Shown piece by piece: positions 22,319-33,235 of a stretch of 64,000 bases of DNA; the stretch's first letter is position 1; every line of letters starts with the position of its first letter. The translations under genes were made by a program, and so were the position numbers. The notes beneath the pieces were generated by a model. The model did no database searches. It was not told the DNA's origin and saw only the letters and a program-made list of their open reading frames with translations. Source of the stretch: Strigamia acuminata (Eukaryota; Arthropoda; Chilopoda; Geophilomorpha; Linotaeniidae); NCBI GenBank assembly GCA_949358305.1, contig OX442318.1, positions 5,752,501 to 5,816,500 on the forward strand, written 5' to 3'.

Positions 22319-23000
22319 ACTAAATAAGCGCCCAATTCCCCGACGTTCGCAGGGGGGTCGAGGGGGCGCTGGCCCCCCTTGTTAAGAAAAAACCCAAGAA
22401 CACACGAAAAACCAAGAAACAGCATTAGTCACTTCTGGCTGAGGAGCCCCCTGTCCCCAAGGCCCACTGTCATATGGCGTTTTTTCTTGAGTGTTTTGCC
22501 ATCTAGTGGCAAAATATTGCAACATTTTTGCTACCTGTGTTTTTGTTACCTGGATCGGCTCTAGAGGGAAGCAGGTGACTGTGTGGACTGAGAACCTCGC
22601 CCAGTGTGTTTCCGTTGAGTTTTGGGGCTTCGAGTTGCACACAAAAAAAAATCCAAGTGCCAGGTGATTTTTATGTTTTTAAAAAATCTAATCAAGTTCG
22701 GTTGGATGTAGGTGAGGGTTTGAAATCGAAAAAAGTAGTCCCAATTAGGTAAATTGTAAATTTGGAATTTTTAATCGTGTGGAATCAGTCGTTGTCACGG
22801 ATGTCATAATGACATAAAATTTTTTAAATTTAAAAAGAAAAAATTTTAAATTTAAAAAAAAAATATATATTTTTGTTGGTTAATTCGTGAAGGAAAAACG
22901 AGATTAAAATTGCGTGACAGATCTCAAGGTTTAGTCCCATAAATTGGTGTTATTTTCACAAAGGTAATCATTCTAATCAATTTCTTGTATTTTGGCATTT
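22319..23000. other. Intergenic region upstream of the Kelch-like gene
   Basis: A GC-rich patch at 22330-22385, a CTCF-like word TGCCATCTAGTGGCA at about 22498-22512, and a likely promoter region 22560-22650 for the Kelch-like gene. A 5' UTR exon probably spans 23009-23063, between an AG acceptor and a GTAAGT donor. No coding sequence supported. Confidence 0.4.
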
Positions 23001-23144
23001 CCTGCAGGGTGGAACATGGAATAAAAATCAGCCAGGCAACACCAAACATAAAGATTGCGCATTTGTAAGTTGAGAGTTTGTGGAGGAAAAACGTGCTCAT
23101 ATTTCAATTTATTTTAGGAGTTGGTCGAATCGATTTGCTGCAGG

Positions 23145-26100
23145 ATGAAAAAGAATATAATTTCATCACTTCCGTCGCATTACGTCGAGCTGTGCACGGC
23201 TCTGCACGGCATGTGCAAGGATGGGAAATTCTGCGATGTGTTTCTGCACTGCGGCGGCAAAACGTTCTCCGCGCACAGTAACGTTCTGGCTGCGCAGAGC
23301 AACTATTTCAGGGAAATGTGCGAGGCAAAGATGAGTGAGAGTTTGGATGTAGATGTAAATGTGGATCCTCAAGCTATGGAGATTATACTGGCTTTTTTAT
23401 ACACGGGGAAAGCTGAATTTACACAGGTAAAAACAACATGGTAATTGTTTAAATTGTCCATGGGTGGATCCAGAAAGTGTACAAGGGCTGGTCATTTTGG
23501 ATCAAATTATCACTAAAAAATTGAGTTTTTGAACAAAAATTGAATGGGTGAATTATTTTGATTTCAGAATGAATTTTTTGGGTGTAAATATGATTTTTTT
23601 TAACCTAAAAATGGATTTTTTGGGCCTAAAAATGGATTTTTTGGGCCTAAAAATGGATTTTTTGGTTTAAAAAAATAAATTTTTGATCTAAAAAATGAAT
23701 TTTTGGTCTAAAAAATGAATTTTTGATCTAAAAAATGAATTTTTGGTCTAAAAAATAAATTTTTGATCTAAAAAATGAATTTTTGGTCTAAAAAATGAAT
23801 TTTTGATCTAAAAAATGAATTTTTGGTCTAAAAAATGAATTTTTGGTCTAAAAAATGAATTTTTGGTCTAAAAATGAATTTTTGGTCCAAAAAATAAATT
23901 TTTGGTGAATTTTTGTTCAAAAAAAATTAATTTTTGGTGAATTTTTGTTCAAAAAAAATTAATTTTTGGTCCAAAAAACGAATTTAATGTATAAAATGTT
24001 CAAAAATGAGGGTTTTCTACATTTAAATTGAGTCACACTAGGATGTTTGCACAACAAACCAGATATTTTCACAAGTTGCGACAAGCGATAAGCGACAAAA
24101 TCGACTGATAAAAGTTTCGATAAACAAACTAATTGTTGTTTGTGTGAAAATCCGAATTTTACTTTTCTGGAAAACTGATCATGTAAACAGCCCGCTTTAC
24201 CAAAAACCCGCGTACTAATCCGCCCTTCCATTCTCCAGCCGCGTACGATGTCGTGTTTACCAGAAAAATAAAATTCATTTTTCCACTTGGCCGGAAAACC
24301 GTCCGCGTAAACCTAGCACATTATTATTACACCTTTACACGCAGATATTACGACTTAACTAATCACGAAAATTATTTTTACCAGGAACACACGGTAAACG
24401 TAATGAAAGCCGCTCACATATTGAATCTGAAGATGATCTACGACTGTTGCAAGGCAACATTACTGGAAACCATTACAGCCAATAATTATTTCTCTTTATG
24501 GGCCTTGGCCGACGAATTTAAAGATGCGACATTTTGCGAGAGCGTTGTAGAATTCGCCGTACAAAACTTCTCAGAGATATCCGAGGAAAAGGATTTTCAA
24601 GTTTTGTCTCTACGTCAAATGAAGCTGCTGTTGGGTCATTGTGACGTGATTATAACTTCGCAGGATAAAATTCTGGAGGCTGTAGTGGTTTGGGTGAAAC
24701 ATAACAAAGCCGAAAGAGAAGCGTTCCTTTCGTCACTTCTTACGTATGTGCAATTTGAAAGGCTGAGTAAGAGTTATCTGCAGGTAAAGTTAAAGGGAAG
24801 AATTGGTGGATGTTTTGTGGTGGTCTGATAGAGTTTTGTTTTAGGTGTTGGTTGAGGAGGAAGCGATAGTGTGGGAGTCGTCAGAACTGATGCGGCATGT
24901 CACGAAAACTTTGTGCACGAGGTATTTGCACGGAGGCGACTCTTCGGAAACTAACCCAACGGACAGTGCTGGGACTAGTATAGCTAGTAATGAAGAAACC
25001 GAAGCGGCAATAGCTGTGTTTGGCGAAAACGAAGAGAAACAAGTTATTTTTCAGGTAATTGTGAGATAGATGGTATTCTAATTCCACATAAAAATTGCAT
25101 TTTTGCACGTAAAAATTGCATTTTTGCACGTAAAAATTGCATTTTTGCACGTAAAAATTGCATTTTTGCACGTAAAAATTGCATTTTTGCACGTAAAAAT
25201 TGCATTTTTGCACGTAAAAATTGCATTTTTGCACGTAAAAATTGCATTTTTGCACGTAAAAATTGCATTTTTGCACGTAAAAATTGCATTTTTGCACGTA
25301 AAAATTGCATTTTTGCACGTAAAAATTGCATTTTTGCACGTAAAAATTGCATTTTTGCACGTAAAAATTGCATTTTTGCACGTAAAAATTGCATTTTTGC
25401 ACGTAAAAATTGCATTTTTGCACGTAAAAATTGCATTTTTGCACGTAAAAATTGCATTTTTGCACGTAAAAATTGCATTTTTGCACATGAAAATTGCATT
25501 TTTGCACATAAAAATTGCATTTTTGCCCATAAAAATTGCATTTTTGAACCCAGAAACCATTTCCCTTTCGACAAAAGTCGAAATGCCATCCACAAATACT
25601 TTTACAATATTTTAATTTCTTTTCTAGTATTACAGCATTGTTCATGACGAATGGTGTCCACCTGAAGAATTACCTCTTAAAATATCCAACATGGCTGTTG
25701 TCGAGCACAGTGGCTTGGTGTACCTGATAGGTGGCAAGCAAGACGGCAACTACTTACGAACGGTCTACGCTTACCACGTGATAAACAGTAAACTGCGCGA
25801 AGCCCCCGGCCTGCGCCACGCACGGAGCCACGCGGGTGTTGCAGAACTACTGGGCAAGATTTACGTCGTCGGCGGCTACAACGAGACAGGCTTTTTAAAA
25901 AGTGTCGAATGCTTCGACCCGCTGAAGGAAGAATGGCGGGAAGTTGCGCCGCTAACAAACGCGCGCGGCGGAGTGGCCGTTGCCAGCTTGAACCGGAAGT
26001 TGTACGCCGTTGGCGGGCGCGCCGGCAATTCAATGATTCCGTCTTCCACCGTCGAATGTTTTGACTCGGCCACCGATCAATGGACCCAATTAACACCGAT

Positions 26101-26434
26101 GTTGTACGGACGGAGTCACTGCGGCATCTCGGTGTTGGAGCGCCGCTTGTACGTGACCGGGGGTTACGCGAAGAACGAGGACGTGACTGAAGGATGCATG
26201 CAATCGTACAATCCCATCAATAAACTGTGGCAGGCCCTGCCAGCGCCGAGCGTTGACGACTGGATAACGTCGACCGTTGCGTACAGGAATCACTTGTACG
26301 TTATGACCGACGGAGGCCAGATTTTGAGGTTCAATCCCGAGACAAATTTGTGGACAGATCGATCACTCTTCCCAACCATTGCTGGTTATTACATAGCGGC
26401 GGTTATTGTGCATAAGGCGGTTTGGGATGCGTAG
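23145..26434 (+). CDS. BTB-BACK-Kelch protein (KLHL family, Cul3 substrate adaptor)
   Basis: Four exons, 23145..23426, 24385..24783, 24845..25054 and 25628..26434, all in phase, 565 residues. The N-terminal part is a BTB/POZ domain (FCDVFLHCGGKTFSAHSNVL, then AFLYTG). Exons 2-3 encode the BACK domain. Exon 4 encodes about five Kelch repeats with their GG doublets (YLIGG, YVVGGY, YAVGG, YVTGGY) and aromatic partners. Such proteins bring substrates to a Cullin-3 ubiquitin ligase; I cannot assign which KLHL. A non-coding 5' exon at about 23009-23063 is likely. Introns 1 and 3 are filled by private minisatellites. An AATAAA signal follows at about 26530. Confidence 0.9.
23575..23995. repeat. Minisatellite, 20-bp unit AAAAAATGAATTTTTGGTCT
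   Basis: About 20 copies in intron 1 of the Kelch-like gene. Confidence 0.9.
25089..25545. repeat. Minisatellite, 21-bp unit CGTAAAAATTGCATTTTTGCA
   Basis: About 22 near-identical copies in intron 3 of the Kelch-like gene. As 21 is a multiple of 3, the array stays open in several frames on both strands; these are not proteins. Confidence 0.95.
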
Positions 26435-26439
26435 TCTCG

Positions 26440-27372
26440 CGGGGAAATCTCGGTACAACGATGCTGGAGTTTAACAAAAGGGAAATGGGTGCGGATAAAT
26501 GGATAAATGCATAGGAATTATTTTTATTCAATAAAAAGCCTACTCGTTACCAATGAGTAGGCCTGTGCGATGTTGCGGTATATGGCAGTGCGACTTTTGA
26601 TTTTGAGTATCGCGTATTCGTATGGTAAGGAAATATTGCAACGGTATATCGCATTCGTATTCATTTGGAAAGGGAATCGCGCAGGTCTAATGAGGGCAGG
26701 ATGGTTTTCTAGCCCAGGGATCGGCAACGTTTTGAGACGGAAGAGCCAAAAGTTAAAATTTACAAAATTTCCCAGTTTTTAAAGAGCCACTAACATTTTT
26801 GTTTCAATATTATGGTATTGATTTTTCCGACCCCTGTTCTAGCCCCATGTAAATGTAGTTTGTGATATATTTGTGATTTTGTTCCAAGAATGGGTAAAAG
26901 TTGGGTGGATTTTTATCGGTTGGTTTAATTTCTTTCGTTATTTTGCTCCAGTTTTTAATTTATTGCACAGTCGTGTTTGACGTTTTTTTGACATCGAAAT
27001 TGTTAATGCTTTAATTAGCTGTTGTTATTATACAATTCATATGATTACTCAAATGGCAACCATATTACTTAAGATTAATTAACTAATTACTAATTAACCA
27101 AGAAATGAAATATCATTTTTTTTTACTGTTTATATTGAGGTTGTATTTTTAACAGAAATTATAATTTTTGAAAATGTATAAATTGTTTGAAACAAATAAA
27201 TTAATTGTCGATTAATTTATTTTAGCCATCTTTTCTTGTTAGTTCCGGTTTTAGGAAAACGTGATTCTGTTTTCTTCGCTCCGGGTTTTAGTTGCTTCCA
27301 AACCCATGTGCGGACTCGAGCCGTAAGTGTTTCCTCAAAAATTCATCAAAAGATCAAAACCAACCGAACAAA
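26440..27372. other. Intergenic, Kelch-like gene to TRMT10C
   Basis: Contains the polyadenylation signal of the upstream gene and a 122-bp hAT MITE (26715-26836). The 5' UTR of TRMT10C is expected in the last 150 bases; no TATA is obvious. Confidence 0.4.
26715..26836. mobile_element. hAT-type MITE with 8-bp target duplication
   Basis: Starts CAGGGATCGGCAACGTTTTG and ends CCGACCCCTG, with AGAGCCA words inside, like SPIN/Charlie-type ends. Direct TTCTAGCC on both sides. Confidence 0.8.
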
Positions 27373-28852
27373 ATGCATATACTCAACAAATTATCACCGA
27401 TTAACCGCATCTACATCCAACTTCGACATTTAATTCAACAAACGACGCAGAAACCCGCACCAAACCAAACCAAAACATTTTCAACCGACGCACCGCAAGA
27501 AAACCCGAAACGGGCCGAAATCGAGCGGGAAATCCGCGAACTAATGAGCGACAAATCAACCTCGATCTATCTCCCGTCAAAAATCCCCGACAAAGAATGG
27601 CCGTATCTCATTTCTTTACCTTCCAGGAACCAACGACGACGTTTCTACCGCTATTTGAAAAACAACGAGGATTTCGCAAAACGTGAAAAACGGAATAAAC
27701 AAACCCGCCACGAAGCGTACGTAAAACGAGGCCAGGACCACGAGGCGAACGACCACATCAAATACTGCCTGGGATCGAATTCACTCTTCTGTAAACTCCG
27801 TACCAAAGCCGTCACTCGGTTCTACAATCACAACTTAGCGCACGCCGTTTTGTTCGGTCAGAAAATCGTATTTGATCTCGATTTTGAGGACAAAATGGAC
27901 AGGCGGGAGAGCCGGACGTGTATAACCGAGTTACAGGCGTGTTATAAGATGAATAAGACGGAACGGGAGCCGTTTCATTTGCATTTTTGCAACGTGAAAT
28001 ATGAGACGGAGTTTTATAAGCAACTTGTTGGTGCGATTCCGAGTTTGGGTGGTGGGAGTCCGTTGGTGGAGGTGACTGGTGAGAGTTATTTGAAGTTGTT
28101 TGAGAAGGAGAGACTGGTTTATTTGACGCCAAATTCGAAGGTTGATTTGGAGTATGATTACGATGATGTTTATATCATTGGGGGGTTGGTGGATGCGAGG
28201 CCGAAAGCGGTGACGATGGAGAAGGCGGCGAAGGAAAGGATTAGGACGGCGCGGTTGCCGATTGCAAGATATGTTGAGTAAGTTTTGGAGAAAAATCTAT
28301 GAATTTAGTCAGGGGCGTAGCAAGAAGTCAATGGACCTGTGTGCGAGTTGCGGTTACCATGTTTACATGTACTCAGTTGCACTGGTCGTTTAGTGCAAAT
28401 TACTTTTCGAATGAACCTAGTGTCGTTGGTATGTCGGTCTAACGTAACTGGGTATGGGTACATATAAACATGGTAATTGATGGTAGGGTTGTTTTTGCGG
28501 TTGCGATGTATATCCATGTCAACTGCACGAGAGAAATTATCTGGATAATTTTCGCTCATAAGCCAACCCTATTGGCCGAATCGGCGCTTCGCTATTGGTC
28601 GAGAACGGACGAGTGATGTTATCACTCGAGTCGTTCAAGAAAAATTATCAGGAAAATTTTCCTCGCGCTTGCGTGGTTGTTTTATTTAAAAATCCTTTGA
28701 ATTTATTGAAAATTTCGCCCTCTAGAATTGAAAACTTCTACCCCAACCTGATAATAAAACAAGTGCTAAAAGTACTACTCAAGATGAGCGAATGCAGGGA
28801 CTGGAAAACCGCTTTTCGAGAACTACCAGATTGGCGAATAGAAAAGAATTAA
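27373..28852 (+). CDS. TRMT10C: tRNA methyltransferase 10 homologue C (mitochondrial RNase P subunit 1)
   Basis: Exons 27373..28277 and 28726..28852 give 343 residues. Basic N-terminal mitochondrial presequence (MHILNKLSPINRIYIQLRHL), coiled linker, then the SPOUT methyltransferase fold with the signature YLTPNSKVDLEYDYDDVYII and GGLVD, and the C-terminal helices (LPIARYVE, KVLLKMSECRDWKTAF). TRMT10C/MRPP1 binds mitochondrial pre-tRNAs, methylates purine 9 with its dehydrogenase partner and supports PRORP in 5' processing. The open frame seems to end at 28281, but that stop lies inside a GTAAGT donor; splicing restores the conserved C-terminus. The intron holds a short inverted-repeat element. 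The start is the first in-frame ATG. Confidence 0.92.
28310..28600. mobile_element. Transposon fragment in the TRMT10C intron
   Basis: Begins CAGGGGCGTAGCAAGAAGTC, a hAT-like end shared with 39990-40025 (GGCGTAGCAAGAAGTCAATG). Contains an inverted pair around TTACCATGTTTACATGTAC and ACATATAAACATGGTAA. Confidence 0.5.
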
Positions 28853-28992
28853 ATAAATAAATAAAACAATTCAAACAAAAATGGCCTACTCTAATTCACC
28901 AATTCATCACTTGGCCGAGCTGTACAATTTTCTATTACGTCACAACAACATCCATTTTGGTATTGGAAAAAAACCTTGGGAAAAACACATTT

Positions 28993-30194
28993 ATGTTTGA
29001 CAAAGTCGTCGAAGGCAGCAAACTCAGATATGGAGCGCTTTTATGCGGTTTATTCGACGTCGTGAGTTTGAATCAATAAAGAAAAAACAAAAAATGGAAT
29101 TCTGAATTAATAGAAATCAATTTATTTCAGATTCTAAGCTTCCACTTCCTGTTCTTGGGGATCAAGTACAGGCTGCAGATCCACGACTCGATTCACACGC
29201 AAATTTATTCGGATGCGGCAGTTCGGAATTGGGCGCTGCTGCCAGCGTGTGAGTAGCGAGGAACGGCTAAGCGGTCAATTAATGGTCAATATTTTCCATT
29301 TTCTTTAGATCTTAGCATCCAACATGCAACCGGTGTTGTTTACGGAGGATATGTTTTGATTATGTTCCCGGCGTTGATGTTTGGCATCCGATCTGTATGT
29401 TTTTTATTGTTTTTTAATGATTTGTTTATGGTTTGGTTGGTTTTATTAGGGAAGAGATTTGTATATATTGTTTTGGATGGTTTGCGCGATCATGAAATGT
29501 ATTTTGCTGGCGGTTGCTGTGACGCTGTTGTGCGTGTTGTATAATCAAGTTTATAATATGGTATTTATGGTAGTTTGATGTTTTTTTTTGGGTTTTTGGT
29601 TGATTTTGTTTTGTGTAGCCTGTGGATTGGCCTTTCTTGGATGTCAGCTTTGTTGTTATTCTAGTAAGTTGGGGGATTCGGTGGAGTTGTAGGGTGGGAT
29701 GTGTGGTATGAGGATTCTTTTTTAATGCAAGATTTGTTTGAAAGTGTGGAGATTTTGGGGGAAATTCAAAATTTTGTGGGAAAAATAGCTGTCTTTCGAA
29801 TTTTCATAAAAATCTCTCAAAATTTCCATAAAATTTTCCTAAATTTCTTAAAATTTCTCAAAATTTCTTCAATTTTCCCAAAATTTCTTCAATTTTCCCA
29901 AAATTTCTTCAATTTTCCAAAAGTTTCTTCAAATTTCATTAAAAATTTGATAATTTCATAATTTATATATAAAAAAAATTGAAAAATTTGAAAAAAAACC
30001 TTCCAAAATCAGAAAATTTTGTCACCCTACAAACAACCGAATTCTTGCGATATCTGACACAGACGGGCAATTCCAACTCTTAATATTCTTCTCAGATTAT
30101 ACAAATTATTGCAATGCACAAGTTTTACTTGGAACTGAAACACTCGACAAAATCCAAATACAGGGACTCCCAAATCTGTCCAAATTGTGTCTGA
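28993..30194 (+). CDS. Four-transmembrane protein, uncharacterised
   Basis: Six small exons, 28993..29061, 29131..29248, 29309..29394, 29450..29560, 29619..29663 and 30096..30194, all with consensus splice sites and agreeing phases; 175 residues. Four hydrophobic segments: ALLCGLFDVILSFHFLFLGI, GGYVLIMFPALMFGI, CAIMKCILLAVAVTLLCVLY, and FVVILIIQIIAMHKFYL. A short extracellular-type loop with DSIHTQIYSDAAVRNW follows the first. The tail ends in CPNC plus Val. I do not recognise the family; the layout recalls small arthropod tetraspan proteins of unknown role. The gene begins 140 bp after TRMT10C ends and its stop is 87 bp from the convergent ELP6 stop. Confidence 0.75.
29770..29950. repeat. 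Short AT-rich tandem repeat (TTTCTTCAATTTTCCCAAAA)
   Basis: About four to five copies in the last intron of the four-TM gene. Confidence 0.7.
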
Positions 30195-30280
30195 ATATTC
30201 AAACTCAAATTATTAAAAAATTCCATTTAATAAACACTATTGGTATTTTATTTTCATTAAAAAAAAAAATAATAAAAAAA

Positions 30281-32055
30281 TCACAAAATAGTCGGCGACG
30301 TCCCAGGAGCAAACAACTTCAAATTCCGATCGTCCAACTTGAAATGCATCCGGAAATCATTCTTCCCATCACAGTCTTCCAAATGTCGCACCAAAATCTA
30401 CCAGAAAAAAATTAAAATTAACAAAAAAAAGATGTTTGCTTAAGACAACACGGTAGAAGTGAAACGCCTTGACAGTACAGCGAGTCCCTTACATACGAAC
30501 ATTCGAGTTACGAACTTTCAGAGATACGGACTTCAAATTTTGCGGCAGCGTGTAAGTTAGTACGCGTGCCAGCTGTTGTACTTTTCAAAGTAAAATTTAA
30601 AAATTTTGTTTATTATGTCAATTATTAATTTCTAATAAAAAAATAAGATTAAAAATGTTTTCTTTAATTATGATTAACAATTTTTCCACCTTGTACACCT
30701 TTGCTGTACTTTTGAAAGCTCGATTGTATGTTGGGGACTTATTAGCTGCATTCAAAAATAAAAATACCGTATTTTACCGATTAAGAGTCGCCCTCGAATT
30801 GTAGCCGCAGCTGAGACACCAAGAATATCGTATTTTTGCAAAAGTACGGTATTGTTTCCGTATTTAACCTCACAAACGATGAACGTAAGCTTCGTTCGTG
30901 ACGTTCAGACTTCGTCTGTTACATTAAACAAATATAACGAATGAAAAACCGGTTTTGAATAAAAGTCGCGGCTCTTAATCGATAAAATGCGGTACCGTAC
31001 TTGTGTTTTAACAATTTTAGTTTAAGTGTATTTTAAGTTTAACTTTTGAGTGTGAGAATTGTAACTATTTTATAAAACTGACAACATGTATTACTTATTT
31101 ATGATATAATTGGTCACATCATTGGGACATCATTTTTGTTTTAAAATTAAAGTAAAACACAAAATATTTTAATTTTTGAATGCAGCTAGTGTAATTAATT
31201 TACACGATATACACCTAATTCTGTTTTTACACAGGAGATACGTTCCAGCAAAAAACGTGTGTTTGTGTTTTTGTGTTGTGACATTCAAAAGCACAAAAAC
31301 AAACACCAAAAACACGACTTTTGTATGCAGCTACTGTGTACTTATTAAAAAATCCTCATAAAAAACCGTTAAATCAAAATAAATCGTGTAAAAATAGAAT
31401 ATGGTGTATAATCACAAAAAAAAACCACAAAACCATTCGAACTCACTTCCCCATCGACATGAGCAAAATGCCCAGTGCTAAGGTCTTTAATTTGCACCAA
31501 AACGTGACACAAATCGCACAAATAACCGCAAAGATGCGACATTTGTTCGTCATTTTCCACATCCGCATGGACCAACACAGCCACACAATTGTCGCTACTC
31601 GCCCTCGGTTGCACCGCGGCTTTGCAGTAGCGCACGAAGTCCACAACGTCCGAAACGGACGAGCCGAGCGACACGAAAACGCTGACGTCTTCGATGACTA
31701 GGAAAATCCTCCTTTGCGTTTTTTCGACGTTTTTCGCGATCGCCGCCACGATTTGCTTCAAATCCGGTACAGCCGACTCGTTTTCTTCGTAGATTTTCAT
31801 GGCATCGATGTAAATAAAGTCGCCGGTGTCTCGCAACGTGTTTAAATTCAATCCGTGTTTGGATTGGATAGCGGAATGATGCTGAAACGATTGAAGAGTT
31901 GCGACAAAACACACGAGCGAGTCGTCTCGTAAGTGGTTGTGCATCAAGTGATGATAAAAGAAGCTTCCGTCGCTCGTGTTTTCGTTAATTAGGAATACTT
32001 TTCCGGCTGGATGGGTGTCTAAATCACCTAAAGCTGACGTTAAAAGTGGAAACAT
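30281..32055 (-). CDS. ELP6: Elongator complex protein 6, with an apparent frameshift in the last exon
   Basis: Exon 1, 31447..32055, encodes 203 residues of the RecA-like fold of Elongator subunit 6 (FLINENTSDGSFFYHHLMHN, SFQHHSAI, RRIFLVIEDVSVF, then DLSTGHFAHVDGE). Exon 2, 30281..30398, supplies the C-terminus (FKLDDRNLKLFAPGTSPTIL). ELP6 joins ELP4 and ELP5 in the hexameric ATPase of Elongator, needed for wobble-uridine modification of tRNAs. The consensus splice gives E|ILVRHLEDCDGK and then a stop; the conserved tail is in the next frame, so one extra base near 30361 (in a GAAGAAATG context) breaks the frame. This may be a sequencing indel or a real mutation. The gene is divergent from NudE. 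Confidence 0.85.
30476..30747. mobile_element. Inverted-repeat element, pogo/Tigger-like ends
   Basis: Left end ACAGCGAGTCCCTTACATAC, right end TGTATGTTGGGGACTTATTA. Interior words (TTTCTTTAATTA.GATTAACA, TTTTTCCACCTTGTACA) recur at about 8640-8720. Upstream of the ELP6 3' end, in ELP6's intron. Confidence 0.6.
30767..30992. mobile_element. MITE, CGATTAAGAG family
   Basis: Ends CCGTATTTTACCGATTAAGA and TCTTAATCGATAAAATGCGG. Reverse-oriented relative of 11061-11308, followed by the AGTTTAAGTGTATTTTAAGT flank also seen at 5.0-5.4 kb. Within the ELP6 intron. Confidence 0.7.
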
Positions 32056-33235
32056 GGCGATTAATATACAGAAGATAGGAAATTTTTAAGTTTGTGCTGC
32101 CATTTTTAAGTATTTACGTCACATCTGTGAAGTGGTGCGAAAGAACTACGGAGGTCTATAGAGAGCAGTGACAAATAGCTTATCTATTGAATGGGATTTC
32201 CTCAAGATGCGTCAGAAATTCAATTATGTCATGACCTAATTGTTCTCATTTATTTTATCAAATTGATAATTGTAAAGATATGATTATGAATGTATAATTG
32301 CTATGGCTAGGTTACTAGGTAATAACATGGTGAGATAATTTTAATTTTTTTTAATTGAAGAAGTCAATTTTATTGATTTATTGAATTGGAAAAATTTGTG
32401 TGGAGTTTTTATTTGTTTATTTTGCGTTTTATTTTGGATTAAATTGTTCGAGTGTTTTGCTAAAATGTGCTGGGTTTGTAAGCCTCCGTATGCGGGGCTT
32501 TTGGGAATAAATATGACGCAATTTCAATATGTGACCTCATTTCCTGTCTTTTCGACTCGCAGTCAGGGATGCAGTTATGAGTTGAGTTCAAGTCGAATGT
32601 TATTCTACGTTCGCAATTTTATTTCTAGGATTTAATCTGACATTCAGGCGACACAGTAAGTTGACACATCGTCATTTAATCAACCCCGACATCCCCAAAA
32701 TGTTAATCAACACAAAAATTTATTAATTATTCGTGTAAAATGGCGATTGGTAATTAAAGCGGCGAAAATTAATTTTTCCGTTGAAAACTTTCGAAAAAAT
32801 TTAAAAAAAATCGGAAAAAATCGTAAATCTCTCGAAGCAAATTTATTATCTGATTATTTTTATTTTAAATTCAAAACGATCGCGTTATGTAACAACTTTA
32901 ACTTTCACTCGCCATTTGAACCGGTCGCTAAAAAAATGGCTTCCAGCCATCGATATTTACATGTTTTGAAATTTGAATTTCTTTCCCTTAAATTTTTTTT
33001 TTCTCTTGAAATTCTTTTTGCAGAAGCTGCTTTCCCACGGTCACTGAGATGATCGCTTTCAAAAATTCCATCTGACAGGTCATTTAATTTTGACTCTGTA
33101 AACCGAGTCGAAAACACGATTTTTGAAATTTCCTTATTTTTGGTCCCGCCCGGTCTGAATTTCTATTAATCCCCCAAGTGAGAAAAAAGGAAAAAAATTT
33201 TAAAAAAAAAAATTCTAAAAAAACACAAAAACACA
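32056..33235. other. Divergent intergenic region, ELP6 / NudE
   Basis: No coding sequence supported; an 85-codon frame at 32381-32635 lacks an ATG at its start and any recognisable domain. The two promoters and 5' UTRs must lie here. Confidence 0.4.

Noticed and set aside
25078-25645. Open frames of 170-254 codons on both strands over 25.1-25.6 kb, made of perfect 7-residue repeats
   Set aside because: They are translations of a 21-bp minisatellite in a Kelch-like gene intron; any 21-bp unit without stops stays open in several frames.
31176-31361. Cys-rich 61-codon frame
   Set aside because: Lies in transposon-derived and ELP6 intron sequence; no signal peptide or splice support.
32381-32635. 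84-codon frame with a membrane-like start, between ELP6 and nudE
   Set aside because: Starts at a non-ATG codon, contains no domain, and sits in the divergent promoter region.
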